Assembly (NCBI GenBank): GCA_947652115.1
Contig: OX393563.1
Span: forward strand, 10,781,861-10,845,860
Source: Blastomussa wellsi
Lineage: Eukaryota > Cnidaria > Anthozoa > Scleractinia > Plerogyridae
DNA: 64,000 bases
Direction: 5' to 3'
Part shown: piece by piece, positions 21,144 to 32,230 of the stretch
Layout: each line of letters opens with the position of its first letter
Position numbering within the stretch: position 1 is the stretch's first letter
The notes under the pieces: model-generated
What the model was told of the DNA's origin: nothing
Seen by the model: only the letters and a program-made list of their open reading frames with translations
Database searches by the model: none
Position numbers and translations under genes: made by a program

Positions 21144-21365
21144 TAATTTGGTTTTATCAACTAGGTTGATAATGTGAATTGGCCACCGTAAAGAGATTCG
21201 AGAGTTGACGTTTCGAGCGTCAGCCCTTCGTCGGAGCGAATCAAGGAATTGTGGATCGTGTTTGGTTTATTCGCTCCGACGAAGGGCTAACGCTCGAAAC
21301 GTCAGCTCTTGAATCTCTTTACGGTGGCCAATTACATTATCAACCCAGTTGATGAAACCAAATTA
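21144..21365. mobile_element. Complete foldback repeat carrying hammerhead-like cores
   Basis: Two arms of about 100 bases in opposite orientation, with TAATTTGGTTT ends and a central loop of about 30 bases. Each arm holds CGCTCCGACGAAGGGC and GCTCGAAACGTCA. Relatives lie at 16169-16275 (one arm), 55655-55848 (two arms) and 59341-59433 (one arm). Confidence 0.85.
21272..21306 (+). ncRNA. Hammerhead-ribozyme-like core
   Basis: Reads CCGACGA, then stem II GGGC-TAAC-GCTC, then GAAA, then a two-base-pair helix III (AC/GT) and GTC. Flanks can form helix I (GCT/AGC, then ATTC/GAAT across an internal loop). Only one core base differs from CUGANGA (U to C), which should abolish activity. An inverted partner lies at 21203-21238. 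The family link to Penelope-like element ribozymes is from memory. Confidence 0.5.
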
Positions 21366-21926
21366 CATTTCATACTTTGTCCATGATGCCGCCCCCCGCC
21401 CCCCCCCCCCCCCCCCCCCCAGTTCAAAGTTGTTTTTGAAGATCGCCAAAACACGAGACATGGGTTTCTGATAAAAACAACATTGTAATGGATAATTTTA
21501 CAAAAAAAAATTGGCTCGCCAGACGTTAAGTCCGCAAATTTAATCAACAAAAACCTTTGTTCAGCTTGCTTTCAGCTTTTTTAAGGAGTACGTCACGGAC
21601 AACTCATCTTGAAAACTTGCCAGTTTTTTCAAGTTTGTCGTTTGTAATCGGTCTATATTTTTGTCATTCGAAGCAATCCTTGTATAATTTCGGGATTTTA
21701 TTACTCCGTTGGTGCTTTTCGGCGTTAGAAAACCCTTACTTTTGGAAAATGACTATAAATATCGTGTCATGGAAGAGAGAACAAAGGAAAAGAGCGCCAA
21801 AATAAGTTGTACAGTTCTGTGTGTCAGCGGACACCCCCAGTCAAGAAAGAAGAACGCGGGCATCTCCGAACTCAAGAAAGTTCGAAAACTTGGAGAAGGC
21901 TTGGAGAAATAGTAGTGCATTTTATC
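21366..21926 (+). promoter_or_regulatory. Upstream region of SET
   Basis: No gene. It begins with a C-rich tract (21392-21420, C22 at the end). No TATA box stands out. An upstream frame (ATG 21769-21771, stop 21910-21912) ends 14 bases before the SET start and could act as a uORF if it is transcribed. Confidence 0.35.
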
Positions 21927-24900
21927 ATGTCTAATCCAAGTGTAACTCCAAATAAGATCAGGAAGGTCGACCCTGTTGACGGAGCACAAAATTCGCACTC
22001 CGATCAGCAGGAAATTATCGAGGAAATCAATGCAGTGCAGAATCAAATAGACGCGCTAAATGAACAAGCGTCAGAGGAGATTTTAAAGGTTGAACAGAAG
22101 TACAACCGACTGAGAAAACCACACTTTGAGCAGAGAACAGACCTTACGAAGAGAATACCAAACTTCTGGATGACAGTCGTATCCTTTTGTTATTTACACA
22201 TGCGAGGTAAATTAACTAGGTTATCATCTGCACCTGATGAAGACGTGTGACTATCTTGTTGCCTGGAACTTTTTAGCATTCTAAGAGCGGTGAACGGGAA
22301 TCTTTATTATTATTATTGGATTTAATTGTTTCATAATCTTCTTTCACGTAACAGAATTTAACTTAATTATTTCATTTTTGTTACGTTGTAGATGTCTTGT
22401 ATCCGAAGATCGTTTGAAAAGTTTTTCACTCAGTGAACGATATTATTGATGTGCGGGGAAGTTTATATTTGTACTACTCGTGTAACGCAATGAGATCACA
22501 TCCCGTAAGATTATCCAGATTTTCATCACACCACTTATAGCTTTTTTACATCTGATAAAGTTATTTTATTCTTTAAGGAATTTATAATGCGATCCTGTCA
22601 AGCTTCTAAGCAGTTATCTTTACACAAAATGCTAAGTTTTAGCTATTTCCATTTGGAACCGAATCGAACTTTACCTATTAGCGAACCAGTTAAATTTTAG
22701 AAGAAACGCACATGAAGGCTTTTCGTTTTCATATAAAACTGGATTTGAACTTGCTCAACCAGGCTATTCTTTGCAAATTTGTGAGCCTTTGACATGTCAG
22801 CTACGAGAAAACTTAAAGTTTCGGTGATCATTGCTAGAGTCAAGATTGACCAACAAAACAAAATGGAGGTGTAACAGAACAACGCTTTTTCTAGTTCCCA
22901 GTCCCCATTACACCATCCTCGGTTTAGTAGATCAACTGGAGGTAAACTGGAGATTGAAAGAAATCAAACAAACTGCAATTTCCAATGAACCTGTAAATCT
23001 ATATTTTAGTAATGTCTAAATCAAATCTGAACTACTGACAGTAATTATACAAAGTCAAATGCTTGCTTAAAAATATAATTTCAGATCCCATTGGTGTGTC
23101 GTTTTCCCTAATAGTTAAATGGATTAAGTTGAACATGCACCTTGCAAAGGATCCCTGTGTGAAGCAGAAATAATTTGAGATTATGCAGCAGAAAAATCCA
23201 TAATTTACCATATGAAAATATTGTATTGAACATTTGCAAAGCAATTGATATTATTGTATATTTTGTTTTGAGGAAATTTTGTGTGGGTTTATTAAGTTAG
23301 AAAGCTTATTTTCTTGAATTTCACAGTATTTGTGATTTATGCAGGTTATGTAGGTCCATTCACCATGAGGAGGAAGTCTCTAATTTAGGTTAGATATCTG
23401 TATCAAGGGATGTTAAATTAAACTACGACCCTAGACAATCAAAAAGTTGATACCTTTTCAAGGGTAAACCACCACAAAATTCACCTTGTAACTAAAAATT
23501 CTGTGTTTGATCAGAAAGTATATCTTTTGTTTGAGTCAGACACTTATGTACTAAACTAATTTATAGGAATCTTATATAAAGATCACAGCACAATGATGAT
23601 AACCAAGATTGAGACCTTCCTGTTTGATTCCCTTTGTCACTTGTTAAGTTTATCTACGTAAAACACTAAATAGCCTTGTTGAAGTCAGCTGAGCTGGATC
23701 AAACAAGCATATAGAATTAAAGTAAACAAAACAAAGCCTCGTCATGCAATGCATTGCTACAGTTAAGAAAACCCACAGGTGTCTTGAAAACTAAGACACC
23801 TTACAATCACCGACCAAGAAGATTAGGAAATTATAGTTGGATGATGTTATTACAGCCACTGTTTCTTGGCCTTAGTTAATTAGATCTTATGTAACCACCA
23901 TATAAAACAACCATACTTCCTTGGTGATCCGCTAGTGTTCAAACTTATTGGGTTCCACTGTACCTTGTTCGGTAACAACATGCTAATGATCTTCTTTAAG
24001 TGATTCTGCATATTTAATAAAATCCAGTGTTTGTTATTCAGCATCAAACTCCTTACTAATTTCTGTACAATATGCCTTGGTAGGATGTCTGTAAGTCAAG
24101 ACACTTTGGCCTATATGATTGAAATAATGATCCTTTATTAGATGCTTCACTAAGATGGTCTGGATTTTCTTGAAAAGGCAACATAGAGGACTTAATTATT
24201 GCTTTCTCAATACCATGTAAAAGAAAGGAGAAAAAAAAACTTGAATATATATCAAACATGAGATCGGCAGCGTTTTATCGTGATATCCAAACACCAAGAA
24301 GAGAGTTGACAAAAACTAAGCTAATTAATATGGGGTATCCAAACCTGCATGGTTATGATTTTCTTTGCGTTAACATGATGAATTATTAATGTGTTTGAGA
24401 AGAATAATTTCTTTGACATGCGCTGCACAGTTCATAAATCACCATCAACTGCAGATGATGATTGATGAAGAAGACGAGGAAGCTCTACAGTACATGACAT
24501 ATGTTGAAGTCGAAGAGTTTGATGATATCAAGTCTGGATACAGAATTAAGTTTGTAAGTATTCCACATTGATCATAACTAAATAACTGGCTGACTGTTCA
24601 TTTGCATATTGTTTGATATTGGTAAACATGCTAATAAGAATATTAATGCTAAAAGTCTTGCATGAAGTTTCAACGATTGTACAGTGTGAGCAAAATTAAC
24701 ACAAAGGCTAAATATGTACAGGTTGAAATAGGAGTGTGGAAAATTGCAAAAGATTTGTCATGAAAATCTGAAAACAAGGGGGAAAATCAGCTTTTTACTG
24801 CTGTCATTCATCAAAGTGGACCTCTTAGAAAACAGAATATTGCTTAAACCTGTTCCATGGCAACTGTAAGAAGTTTGCATGTAATAATATTCAAAGGAAA

Positions 24901-27900
24901 ATATAATTTGAAGTTACTGTATAATTTAGGTATCCTGAGCCAGCTTTTTCAAAGCATGATTAAGCTAATTAGTGTGAATAATTTTCGATTTCAATATTTC
25001 CCGCATTTGAGTTTTGATGCCAGCTAACTTTAAACTCCAGTGCTGATCAATTTTTAATCCTGCATTAGTGTTGCATGTAATCTGCTTTCTAACAACCCAG
25101 CTCTAGATGTAGTGTATGTTGGAATACCATCCTGGTTTCCTATCGGTGCCTTTTCAGGTTAGAGCAGATCATTGTGGATCCCAGACACTATTTTTCACCA
25201 CATTTGTACACCTGGGTTGGGAGAGGTGCTGTGGAAATACTTTGTGTTGCTGTACTGTATATAATACAACACAATAACTCAGCCAGAGATTGAATGCAGG
25301 CCACTCACAGAGTTCAACTCACTAGCCATTATAATCATTAGACCACTGTGGCTCCCATAGTATAGTATATTTCCATAATTATTTGGTGTGTGCATGTTTA
25401 ATATATTATGTGGATAATTCTCATATTGTGATGAGTCATAAAGTGACATAAAGCATAACTTTTGTCTTATGGTCTTAAAATTATCTCCTCTTTTCTCTGA
25501 AGGGTTTTGCAGAAAATCCATATTTTATGAATGAAGTGCTTTATAAAGAGTTCATTCTCAATGAAAACGGCGAGCAGTCATCCAGGGCTTCTCCCATCAA
25601 GTGGAAAGGAGGCATGGTAAGATGCCGTGTGTGATTGTGTTTGTTGAACTATGAGTAAGTATTTATCAACATCCAAACCAACAGTGAGTGATTAATTAGC
25701 CCACTTTGAAGCTACTTTCTGCTTTTGCTAAAGTAAAACCTTTAATATGAAAATGAGTGGACTGGAATTATGAATGTTCATTTTCATTTGTATCAAGCAT
25801 ATTAAATGTTTTATTTTTAAAAAGTAAATTGGAAATGACCTATTATTGGATCAATGGATGGATTGATTGCTTGCTTTCTTGCTTGCTTGCTTGCTTGCTT
25901 GACTGACTGACTGATTGATTGATTGATTGATTGATTGACAGATATGACCAGTGTACACCCTTTATGGAGGTTTCAAAGTACTGACATATTTTTGAGAACC
26001 CCATTGCTAACATTTCTTGGTTATTTAATTTAGGACTTGACTCAACGCTACAGTCAACAGAACATGTTAAAAGGTCGGAAAAGAGGCCACGAAGAACTGC
26101 AAAGCTTCTTCAGCTGGTTCGTGGACCAGGATTCTGGGGATGACATAGGAGAAGCAATTAAAGATGACATATGGCCAAACCCTCTGAATTATTTCTTGGT
26201 ATGTTGTGTTGTCTGTTCATGGTACATGTGCAGTGTTAAGGTAAGGCCTGCATCAGGCTAAACGGCTTATATCACTGGAGCTTATCCCAGCTTCTGCAGC
26301 ATCAAGTGACTAGGACTCCTCCCTGGATGAGATGCCAGTCCTTTGCAGGGTTACTTCCTGGTATTAAGGTGGTTGGAAGGACAGAAGGTCACCCTTCAAA
26401 AGTACCTGCAGGGCTCAAAATTGCGACCAATGCGGTCGCCAATGTGACTAGAATTTCATCTGTGGCTTACTCATTTCAGATCCTGAAATGAACAAGCCAC
26501 CCAAATGTCAAAAAAATGTCAAATGAATGATTATAGTGGTCGTGCACTTAGCTACATCAAGCTAATTCTCAGACATGCCACTCAAACAGAGGAAAACAAA
26601 TATTTCAAATAAACATAACAAACTTGAAAATCCCAACTGGCGGGAGGCGGACCAGTTGGCTATATACAAGCATGACCGAGGAGTTGAACTAGGGTCCACC
26701 AAGAAACAACTCCAGCTAAGTGGTCAGAGCGGGACTTGAACCCGTGACCTCCGGATTTCAAGTCCGGCGCCCTAACCACTCGGCCACGCTGCCTCCGCTG
26801 CCTTAATAGAGGATGTACATATAATTTACGACTTTTACTAGTGATACAATGCATAAAGCACTACATTCAGGAAGCTTCATTGTGCATATACATAACTCGT
26901 TCACTCACTCACTCACTCACTCATCCTTGTCATACGAGGAGCACACAAGGCCTCTAAAAGGTCCTGCCAAGTCGCTCTGTGCTTGGATGATCTTATGGCA
27001 CTCTTCATCTGTCACAGTATTGTTCTTTCCATGTTGTTCTTGGTTGTCCCTTTTCATTGGTCCCTCCAGAGTCCATGTCGGTGCTGTTTTTGCATGCACT
27101 GTAGACTCCATTTGTAACACATGCCCAAGCCATTTCCATCTTCTTCACTGTAGGATGATCCACATTAATTTTCTTCCTTTTTTTAAAAATTTTCTTCCTG
27201 GTCTGTGGCTTGTGGGAGTCTACATAACTATGCCAACATTAATGGTAATAATAACTTGAATAAAAATAATACATATAGCAATATTTAGAGTCAAAGCCAC
27301 ATCAGCCTCAGCTGGTTTTCATGTGGGTCCTCTTGGTTGAATTGAAATTTGGAAACATTGGGTTTTGAGGGGGGGGGGGGGGGGCAGAGAACCCGGAGAA
27401 AAACCCTTGGAGCGAGGAGAGAACAACCCACATAATTTATGATACAGGGCTGGAATCAAAACCCGAGCCACATTGGTGGGAGGAGAGTGCTTTCACCATA
27501 GCACCACCCTCCCTCCCCCTCCCTTGTGTTTACATGTGCTTTAAAATGTTGAATTTTGTTGCCAATATTCTAGGGAGCTTCAAACAGTGGACTTCAAGAA
27601 GATAACGAGGATGATGAAGAAGATATTGATGATGATGAGTCAGAGGATCAGGTAATGTGCACTGTGTGCTGGCAACAAAACGTACAAATTTGGCCAATTA
27701 TTTTCAGTCATTTCTTGTGGTACTAGTTGAAAGAATTTAAATATACATTTCATTATAATTGTTATGAAAATTAAAACCAATTTTCCGCAGTTGCATCATT
27801 CTCACCACCACATTGGCCAACGGTCTGTTAAATGGATTAACACGATTTTCACTGCTCATAGACTAAAAGTGTTCTGTGCTTCTATATTCACGTACTTTGT

Positions 27901-30299
27901 GTAATGGTTTCCCTTGTATTTCCCTTGCAAAGGAGCACAAAACATACATTATTGGATTGTTTCAAAATTTATTTGAATTCAGCTCAACTGAGTTGAATGT
28001 CATGAATTAATATGAAGTTACTCATTTCTACTTGTTCAAGATTTTATGTTCTTAATAGCATTCTCACTTTGAACTAAAATTGAGTAATTTGATTGAATGT
28101 TTCATCAACTGATTGATCCATTTAATTAGCTTATAAACTGACTGAAAACTGACAACAGACAACTTGAAAATGGCCTTTTTATTGGACTGGCCGATCGACC
28201 AACCAACCGACCAGACAGGCTTGAAAAAGCTTAAAAAGTGAACTCTGTAAGGCTTCTGTTTAAGAACCATAAAATCACTTTTCTACTGTATCTGAATCGT
28301 TTGATTCTGCTTTTTCAACAGGAGGATGTAGTAGTAGTGGACGAAGGGGAAGAAGACGATGAAGGAGACGAGGAGGAAGGAGAAGATGACGAGGAAGAAG
28401 ATGATGACGAAGATGAAGAAGAGGAGGAGGAGGAAGTGGTTGTCGAGGAGGGAGAAGAAGAAGATCTGGCGGAAGGTGAGGAAGGTGAAACACCAGTCGT
28501 GTACGAGCTTGAAGAGGAGGAAGAAGATGCCGATGAGGACGCCGAGCAAGGGGTAAGCGAAAGACTGAACTATAGTGATGTAAAGATAATCTGTAATGAA
28601 GAGGAGAGAATTGTTGGTGGTGAAAGGTTGTAGAAGATGGGCTGTGGATTAAAATACAAAAAAAACATCTACCCATTTCTCTGCTGGTGTTTCAAAATTG
28701 GTCAGTTATATAACAATTCCATCGTGAAATCTCCCTGACGGATTCTGTATTTAAGCAATGGAGGACTTTTGCCGTGTTTACATAGCCTCATCTAAACACG
28801 AGAGGGTTTAGGAGAATTCGAGACAGTTATGCAAACCCGAGACGCAGACGTACAGTTTGTATATCGTTCCCTGCGCGCCGTTTTTCAGTCATTTTACTGT
28901 ATCTAAACTCTCTATAGGCCAGACACCTCTCTAAGACGAACAACTGGTGTTGGTCTCTGTGCGCAGTTTTTCATTCATTTTACTGTATCTAAACTCGCTA
29001 TAGGCCAGACACCTCTCTAAAACGAACAACTGGTGTTGGTCTCTGCGCAGTTTTTCATTCATTTTACTGTATCTAAACGCTCTATAGGCCGGAGACCTCT
29101 CTAAGACGAACAACTGGTGTTGGTCTCTGTGCGCAGTTTTTCATTCATTTTACTGTATCTAAACTCTCTATAGGCCAGACACCTCTCTAAAACGAACAAC
29201 TGGTGTTGGTCTCTGCGCAGTTTTTCATTCATTTTACTGTATCTAAACGCTCTATAGGCCGGAGACCTCTCTAAGACGAACAACTGGTGTTGGTCTCTGT
29301 GCGCAGTTTTTCATTCATTTTACTGTATCTAAACTCTCTATAGGCCAGACACCTCTCTAAAACGAACAACTGGTGTTGGTCTCTGCGCAGTTTTTCATTC
29401 ATTTTACTGTATCTAAACTCGCTATAGGCCAGACACCTCTCTAAAACGAACAACTGGTGTTGGTCTCTTTGCGCAGTTTTTCATTCATTTTACTGTATCT
29501 AAACTCTCTATAAGCAGGACACCTCTAGAAGACGAACAACTGGTGTTGGTCTCTGTGCGCAGTTTTTCATTCATTTTACTGTATCTAAACTCTCTATAGG
29601 CCAGACACCTCTCTAAAACGAACAACTGGTGTTGGTCTCTCTGCGCAGTTTTTCATTCATTTTACTGTATCTAAACTCTCTATAGGCTAGACACCTCTCT
29701 AAGACTGACAACTGGTGCTGTTCCCTGCGAGCCGTTTTTCAGTCATTTTACTGTATCTAAACTCTCTATAGGCCAGACACCTCTGTAAGACGGACAACTG
29801 GTGTTGCTCCCCGCGCGCCGTTTTTCAGTCATTTTACTGTGTCTAAACTCTCTATAAGCAGGACACCTCTATAAGACGGACAACTGGTGTTGGTCTCTGC
29901 GCGCCGTTTTCAGTCATTATACTGTATCTAAACTCTCTATAAGCCGGACGCCTCTATTACACGAACAACTGGTGTTGATCTCTGTGCGCCGTTTTTCAGT
30001 CATTTTACTGTATATAAACTCTCTATAAGCTGGACACCTCTAAGACGGACAGCTGGTGTTGGTCCCGAAGATGTTTTTGATCGAGTCGACTGTAGAGGAG
30101 AAAGAACTAACTGGTTTATATTCTTTTTAAGGACGATCAGGTTCTTCTGGAAGGTGAGGGCGAGGACGACGAGGACGACGAAGAGGACGAAGGAGTTGAG
30201 CACGATGATGACGAGGAGGAGGAGGGAGAAGAAGGCGAGGATGATGACGGTGAAGATGATGATGGCGATGAAGAAGAAGGAAAAACAACAACGGAATAA
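21927..30299 (+). CDS. SET: SET / TAF-I histone chaperone (NAP family)
   Basis: Seven exons: 21927-22178, 24431-24553, 25503-25616, 26034-26198, 27574-27651, 28322-28552, 30132-30299 (stop TAA). All six introns are phase 0 with GT-AG ends, giving 376 residues. SET is a nuclear NAP-family protein: histone chaperone, PP2A inhibitor and part of the INHAT complex. Residues 1-25 are a basic-tipped leader. The dimerisation helix runs about 27-80 ([20 protein letters not shown], then IPNFW). The earmuff domain follows ([42 protein letters not shown]-like [18 protein letters not shown]). From about residue 220 the chain is almost wholly Asp/Glu, about 155 residues against about 65 in the human protein. 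ATG 21927 is the first in frame and gives an N-terminus of normal length. The last two exons encode only tail, and the intron between them carries a 1.2-kb minisatellite. Confidence 0.95.
25130..25357 (-). repeat. tRNA-derived SINE, in SET intron
   Basis: Contains ACACCTGGGTTGGGAGAGG-like body and a tRNA-like head at the right end (CATTAGACCACTGTGGCTCC), read on the minus strand. Same family as 57130-57390 and 59975-60262. Confidence 0.55.
25861..25940 (+). repeat. TTGC / TTGA tetranucleotide microsatellite
   Basis: Runs of TTGC, then ACTG, then ATTG units, just before a SET exon. Confidence 0.9.
26241..26372 (-). repeat. SINE tail fragment, in SET intron
   Basis: TCCTCCCTGGATGAGATGCC and GCAGGGTTACTTCC match the body of the SINE at 59975-60262; the head is missing. 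Confidence 0.6.
26500..26793 (-). repeat. tRNA-Ser-like SINE, in SET intron
   Basis: The head 26793-26722 reads GGCAGCGTGGCCGAGTGGTT, has an anticodon arm CCGGA-CTTGAAA-TCCGG (anticodon TGA, Ser) and box B GGGTTCAAGTCCC. The acceptor ends do not pair and the long variable arm of a real tRNA-Ser is missing, so it is a SINE head and not a working tRNA. The body extends left to about 26500. Confidence 0.65.
26917..27158 (-). pseudogene. C-terminal fragment of a non-LTR retrotransposon
   Basis: Reading from 27158 leftward gives [14 protein letters not shown], then [10 protein letters not shown], ending after about 80 codons. This is the familiar tail of endonuclease-type LINE polyproteins (RRWxWxGHVxRM ... 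A..W...G). A tetranucleotide run (26897-26925 region, TCAC on the plus strand) lies at the end of the frame, as in LINE 3' tails. It is heavily 5'-truncated and sits in a SET intron in antisense orientation. Confidence 0.6.
27395..27515 (-). repeat. tRNA-like SINE head, in SET intron
   Basis: GGAATCAAAACCCGAGCC (box B reversed) and CACCATAGCACCACC resemble the head of a tRNA-derived SINE. A run of 16 G at 27369-27384 precedes it. Confidence 0.4.
28866..30064 (+). repeat. 85-bp minisatellite in the last SET intron, about 14 units
   Basis: The phrase CAACTGGTGTTGGTCTCTG recurs at about 28942, 29027, 29112, 29197, 29282, 29367, 29452, 29537, 29623, 29710, 29794, 29882, 29967 and 30052. In the centre, units alternate between ...CTCTGTGCGCAG and ...CTCTGCGCAG forms, giving a nearly exact 170-bp higher-order repeat. 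Outer units are more divergent (CGCGCCGTTTTTCAG). Antisense frames within it are artefacts. Confidence 0.95.
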
Positions 30300-31997
30300 C
30301 GGACTCCTGTTTGTACACCAGTGTATTTAATATATCATGAACTGAGATGAACATAGCGGATGTTCAAAGTTTGACGCATTAGCCGACATATTTTTTTCGC
30401 TTACTATGGAACTTACGCCCGTAGTTTGTTTTAAAAGTAACAAACCACGTCTCACTGTTTTATACAATTCCTATTTTTATATGTACTTAGGACTTTTGCT
30501 ATCCTCTGTTCAGAGGGTTTGAGTGACTCGTTTTGCGTGATGCGAACGTGGTTTCCATAGTGACCAGTGAGTCACGCAAATGTCTGTGTCGGTTCTCATA
30601 GATTTACAGTGCCCCTATAAACAGACGAAACAATTACCCACTTGACGGCTTTCAAGTTTCAGTTCGTTTCTTCATTTTTACATCGCGAATTTCTGTTTAG
30701 TGAACATTTAACGTTTATCCCAGAGCAAATATCCCGTGTAGATAAAAGGGGATGATTATCCCACGGATTTACATGAAACCCCAGGGATCTATATGTTATC
30801 CCAGGGATTTGTATGTTATTCCAGGGTTATGCATGTAAAATACAACTATGTTATCCCATGGGTGGGCATGTTGTAATATTTAGCCCGAGCTTTTGAGTAA
30901 CTGCGTTGACAAAACCTGGAAAATTGAGGAATTCCTTCTGGCGATGGCATTTTAAAACACGTTTGTTATATAGACAGGATTTACATGTAGGCAGCCAGCA
31001 ATAGTCACAAGGTAGAATGGTGTTCTCATTAGCCTTGTAAAGTTATTCACTTATCAATCAAAAATTACACCAGAGAATAAAGCAATTAACCAATCACAAC
31101 GTGCGGAGGCAAACGCAACTGGCGAAAGGCATCGAAAAATATATTTAACGGCGGAAAGCGCGGAAAAACGTGAAGCCTGCGGCAAGCCCGGGAAAACGTG
31201 AAGCCTGCGGCAAGCGCGGGAAATTCGGTTGATTTTGCTTTTCATTGGCCAGAAAATCGTCATTAGCTGTGATTGGTTAGAGTCGAGTGCGCAAGTTTCA
31301 TCACAAGTATACAGCTCTGCAAAAGGGAAACCAAGCAAACTTTTTTCCTAAAATATTCTCTTATAAAACTACTCTATTCTTTCTATTGTAGACTTTCTTT
31401 GCAGCGATTAATCAGGAATTCTTACTGGCTGCTTGGAAGGTTTCGTTACCTCTTGTGTTCAGAGCAGACCTTTTTCATTAAGCAAAATGTGACTACCAAC
31501 CTATTTGACTTGTGCACTGGCATCGGGTGATTACCATAACTTATTATATACAAGCATTTGATTTGAAATAAAAAAGGTTTTAATACAATTGCAGGAGTTT
31601 TGATTGACAGCTCCAAGAGTGTATGGTGTACGGCATAATCATAGACTCCAACGGCGACACTCAATGGCGTTCCTTCCCTACAAAGAGACGGTCACGCGTC
31701 CCTTCGATTCGAGAAGAGCGTCTGTGTAGGAGGAGGATGTTACAGGAAGATCCCGATATCGCCAAGTGTTAAGGGGCTGGGAAAATGTGGGAGGGGACTT
31801 CGTTATGCTGCAGTTGTTTCGTTCGTTCGTTTTGGCAGGCTCAAAAATTATGTTCGTTATTGAAGCGGTCTTATCTGACGTCACGACAGTCATACAAAGA
31901 AACGGCGGCGATTTTGGTGAACCAATCCTCAGGTAAATTGAACTATATTTTATGCAAACTTTGGCTCAGTAATATCACATATTGCTGCTGGTCACGC
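30300..31997. other. Intergenic downstream of SET
   Basis: 3' untranslated sequence of SET probably fills the first few hundred bases. A loose tandem repeat (TATGTTATCCCAGGGATTTG and variants) lies at 30725-30860. A duplicated phrase (ACGTGAAGCCTGCGGCAAGC) lies at 31167-31216. No further gene recognised. Confidence 0.45.
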
Positions 31998-32230
31998 GAA
32001 TGTAAGCATGCTCGTCCCCAGAGCCCGCGATCCTTTTGGTCAGCACCAAGAATCACGACCTCTGGCCGTCTCCAAAACCGGAAGTCCGCGAATCACGACA
32101 ATTCTGATTGGCTGAAAACTACAGAACGAGTACTCTGCGCATGCTCACAAGCTGGGGGTGGCCAGAGGTCTCGATTCCTTGGTGCTGACCTAAAGGATCG
32201 CGGCCTCTGGGGACGAGAATGGAATGTAAG
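31998..32230. mobile_element. Mutator-like MITE with 9-bp target duplication
   Basis: Core 32007-32221. Ends CATGCTCGTCCCC and GGGGACGAGAATG are inverted copies and the inversion continues for about 60 bases. GAATGTAAG stands on both sides (31998-32006 and 32222-32230). A 9-bp duplication is typical of Mutator/MULE insertion. No transposase is encoded. Confidence 0.78.

Noticed and set aside
26849..27259. 136-codon plus-strand frame
   Set aside because: Antisense to the LINE fragment at 26917-27158, which has the recognisable [12 protein letters not shown] motif on the other strand.
28275..28676. Pro/His/Leu-rich antisense frames opposite the SET acidic exon
   Set aside because: Mirror of a GAA/GAG/GAT-rich exon; low complexity with no independent support.
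28931..29453. Three 60-codon minus-strand frames, nearly identical
   Set aside because: They are the 85-bp minisatellite read in one frame and repeat with the 170-bp period; the period is not a multiple of three and no longer frame exists.
28866..30064. CRISPR-like appearance of regularly spaced repeats
   Set aside because: The whole 85-bp unit is repeated, with no unique spacers, in an animal intron. It is a minisatellite.
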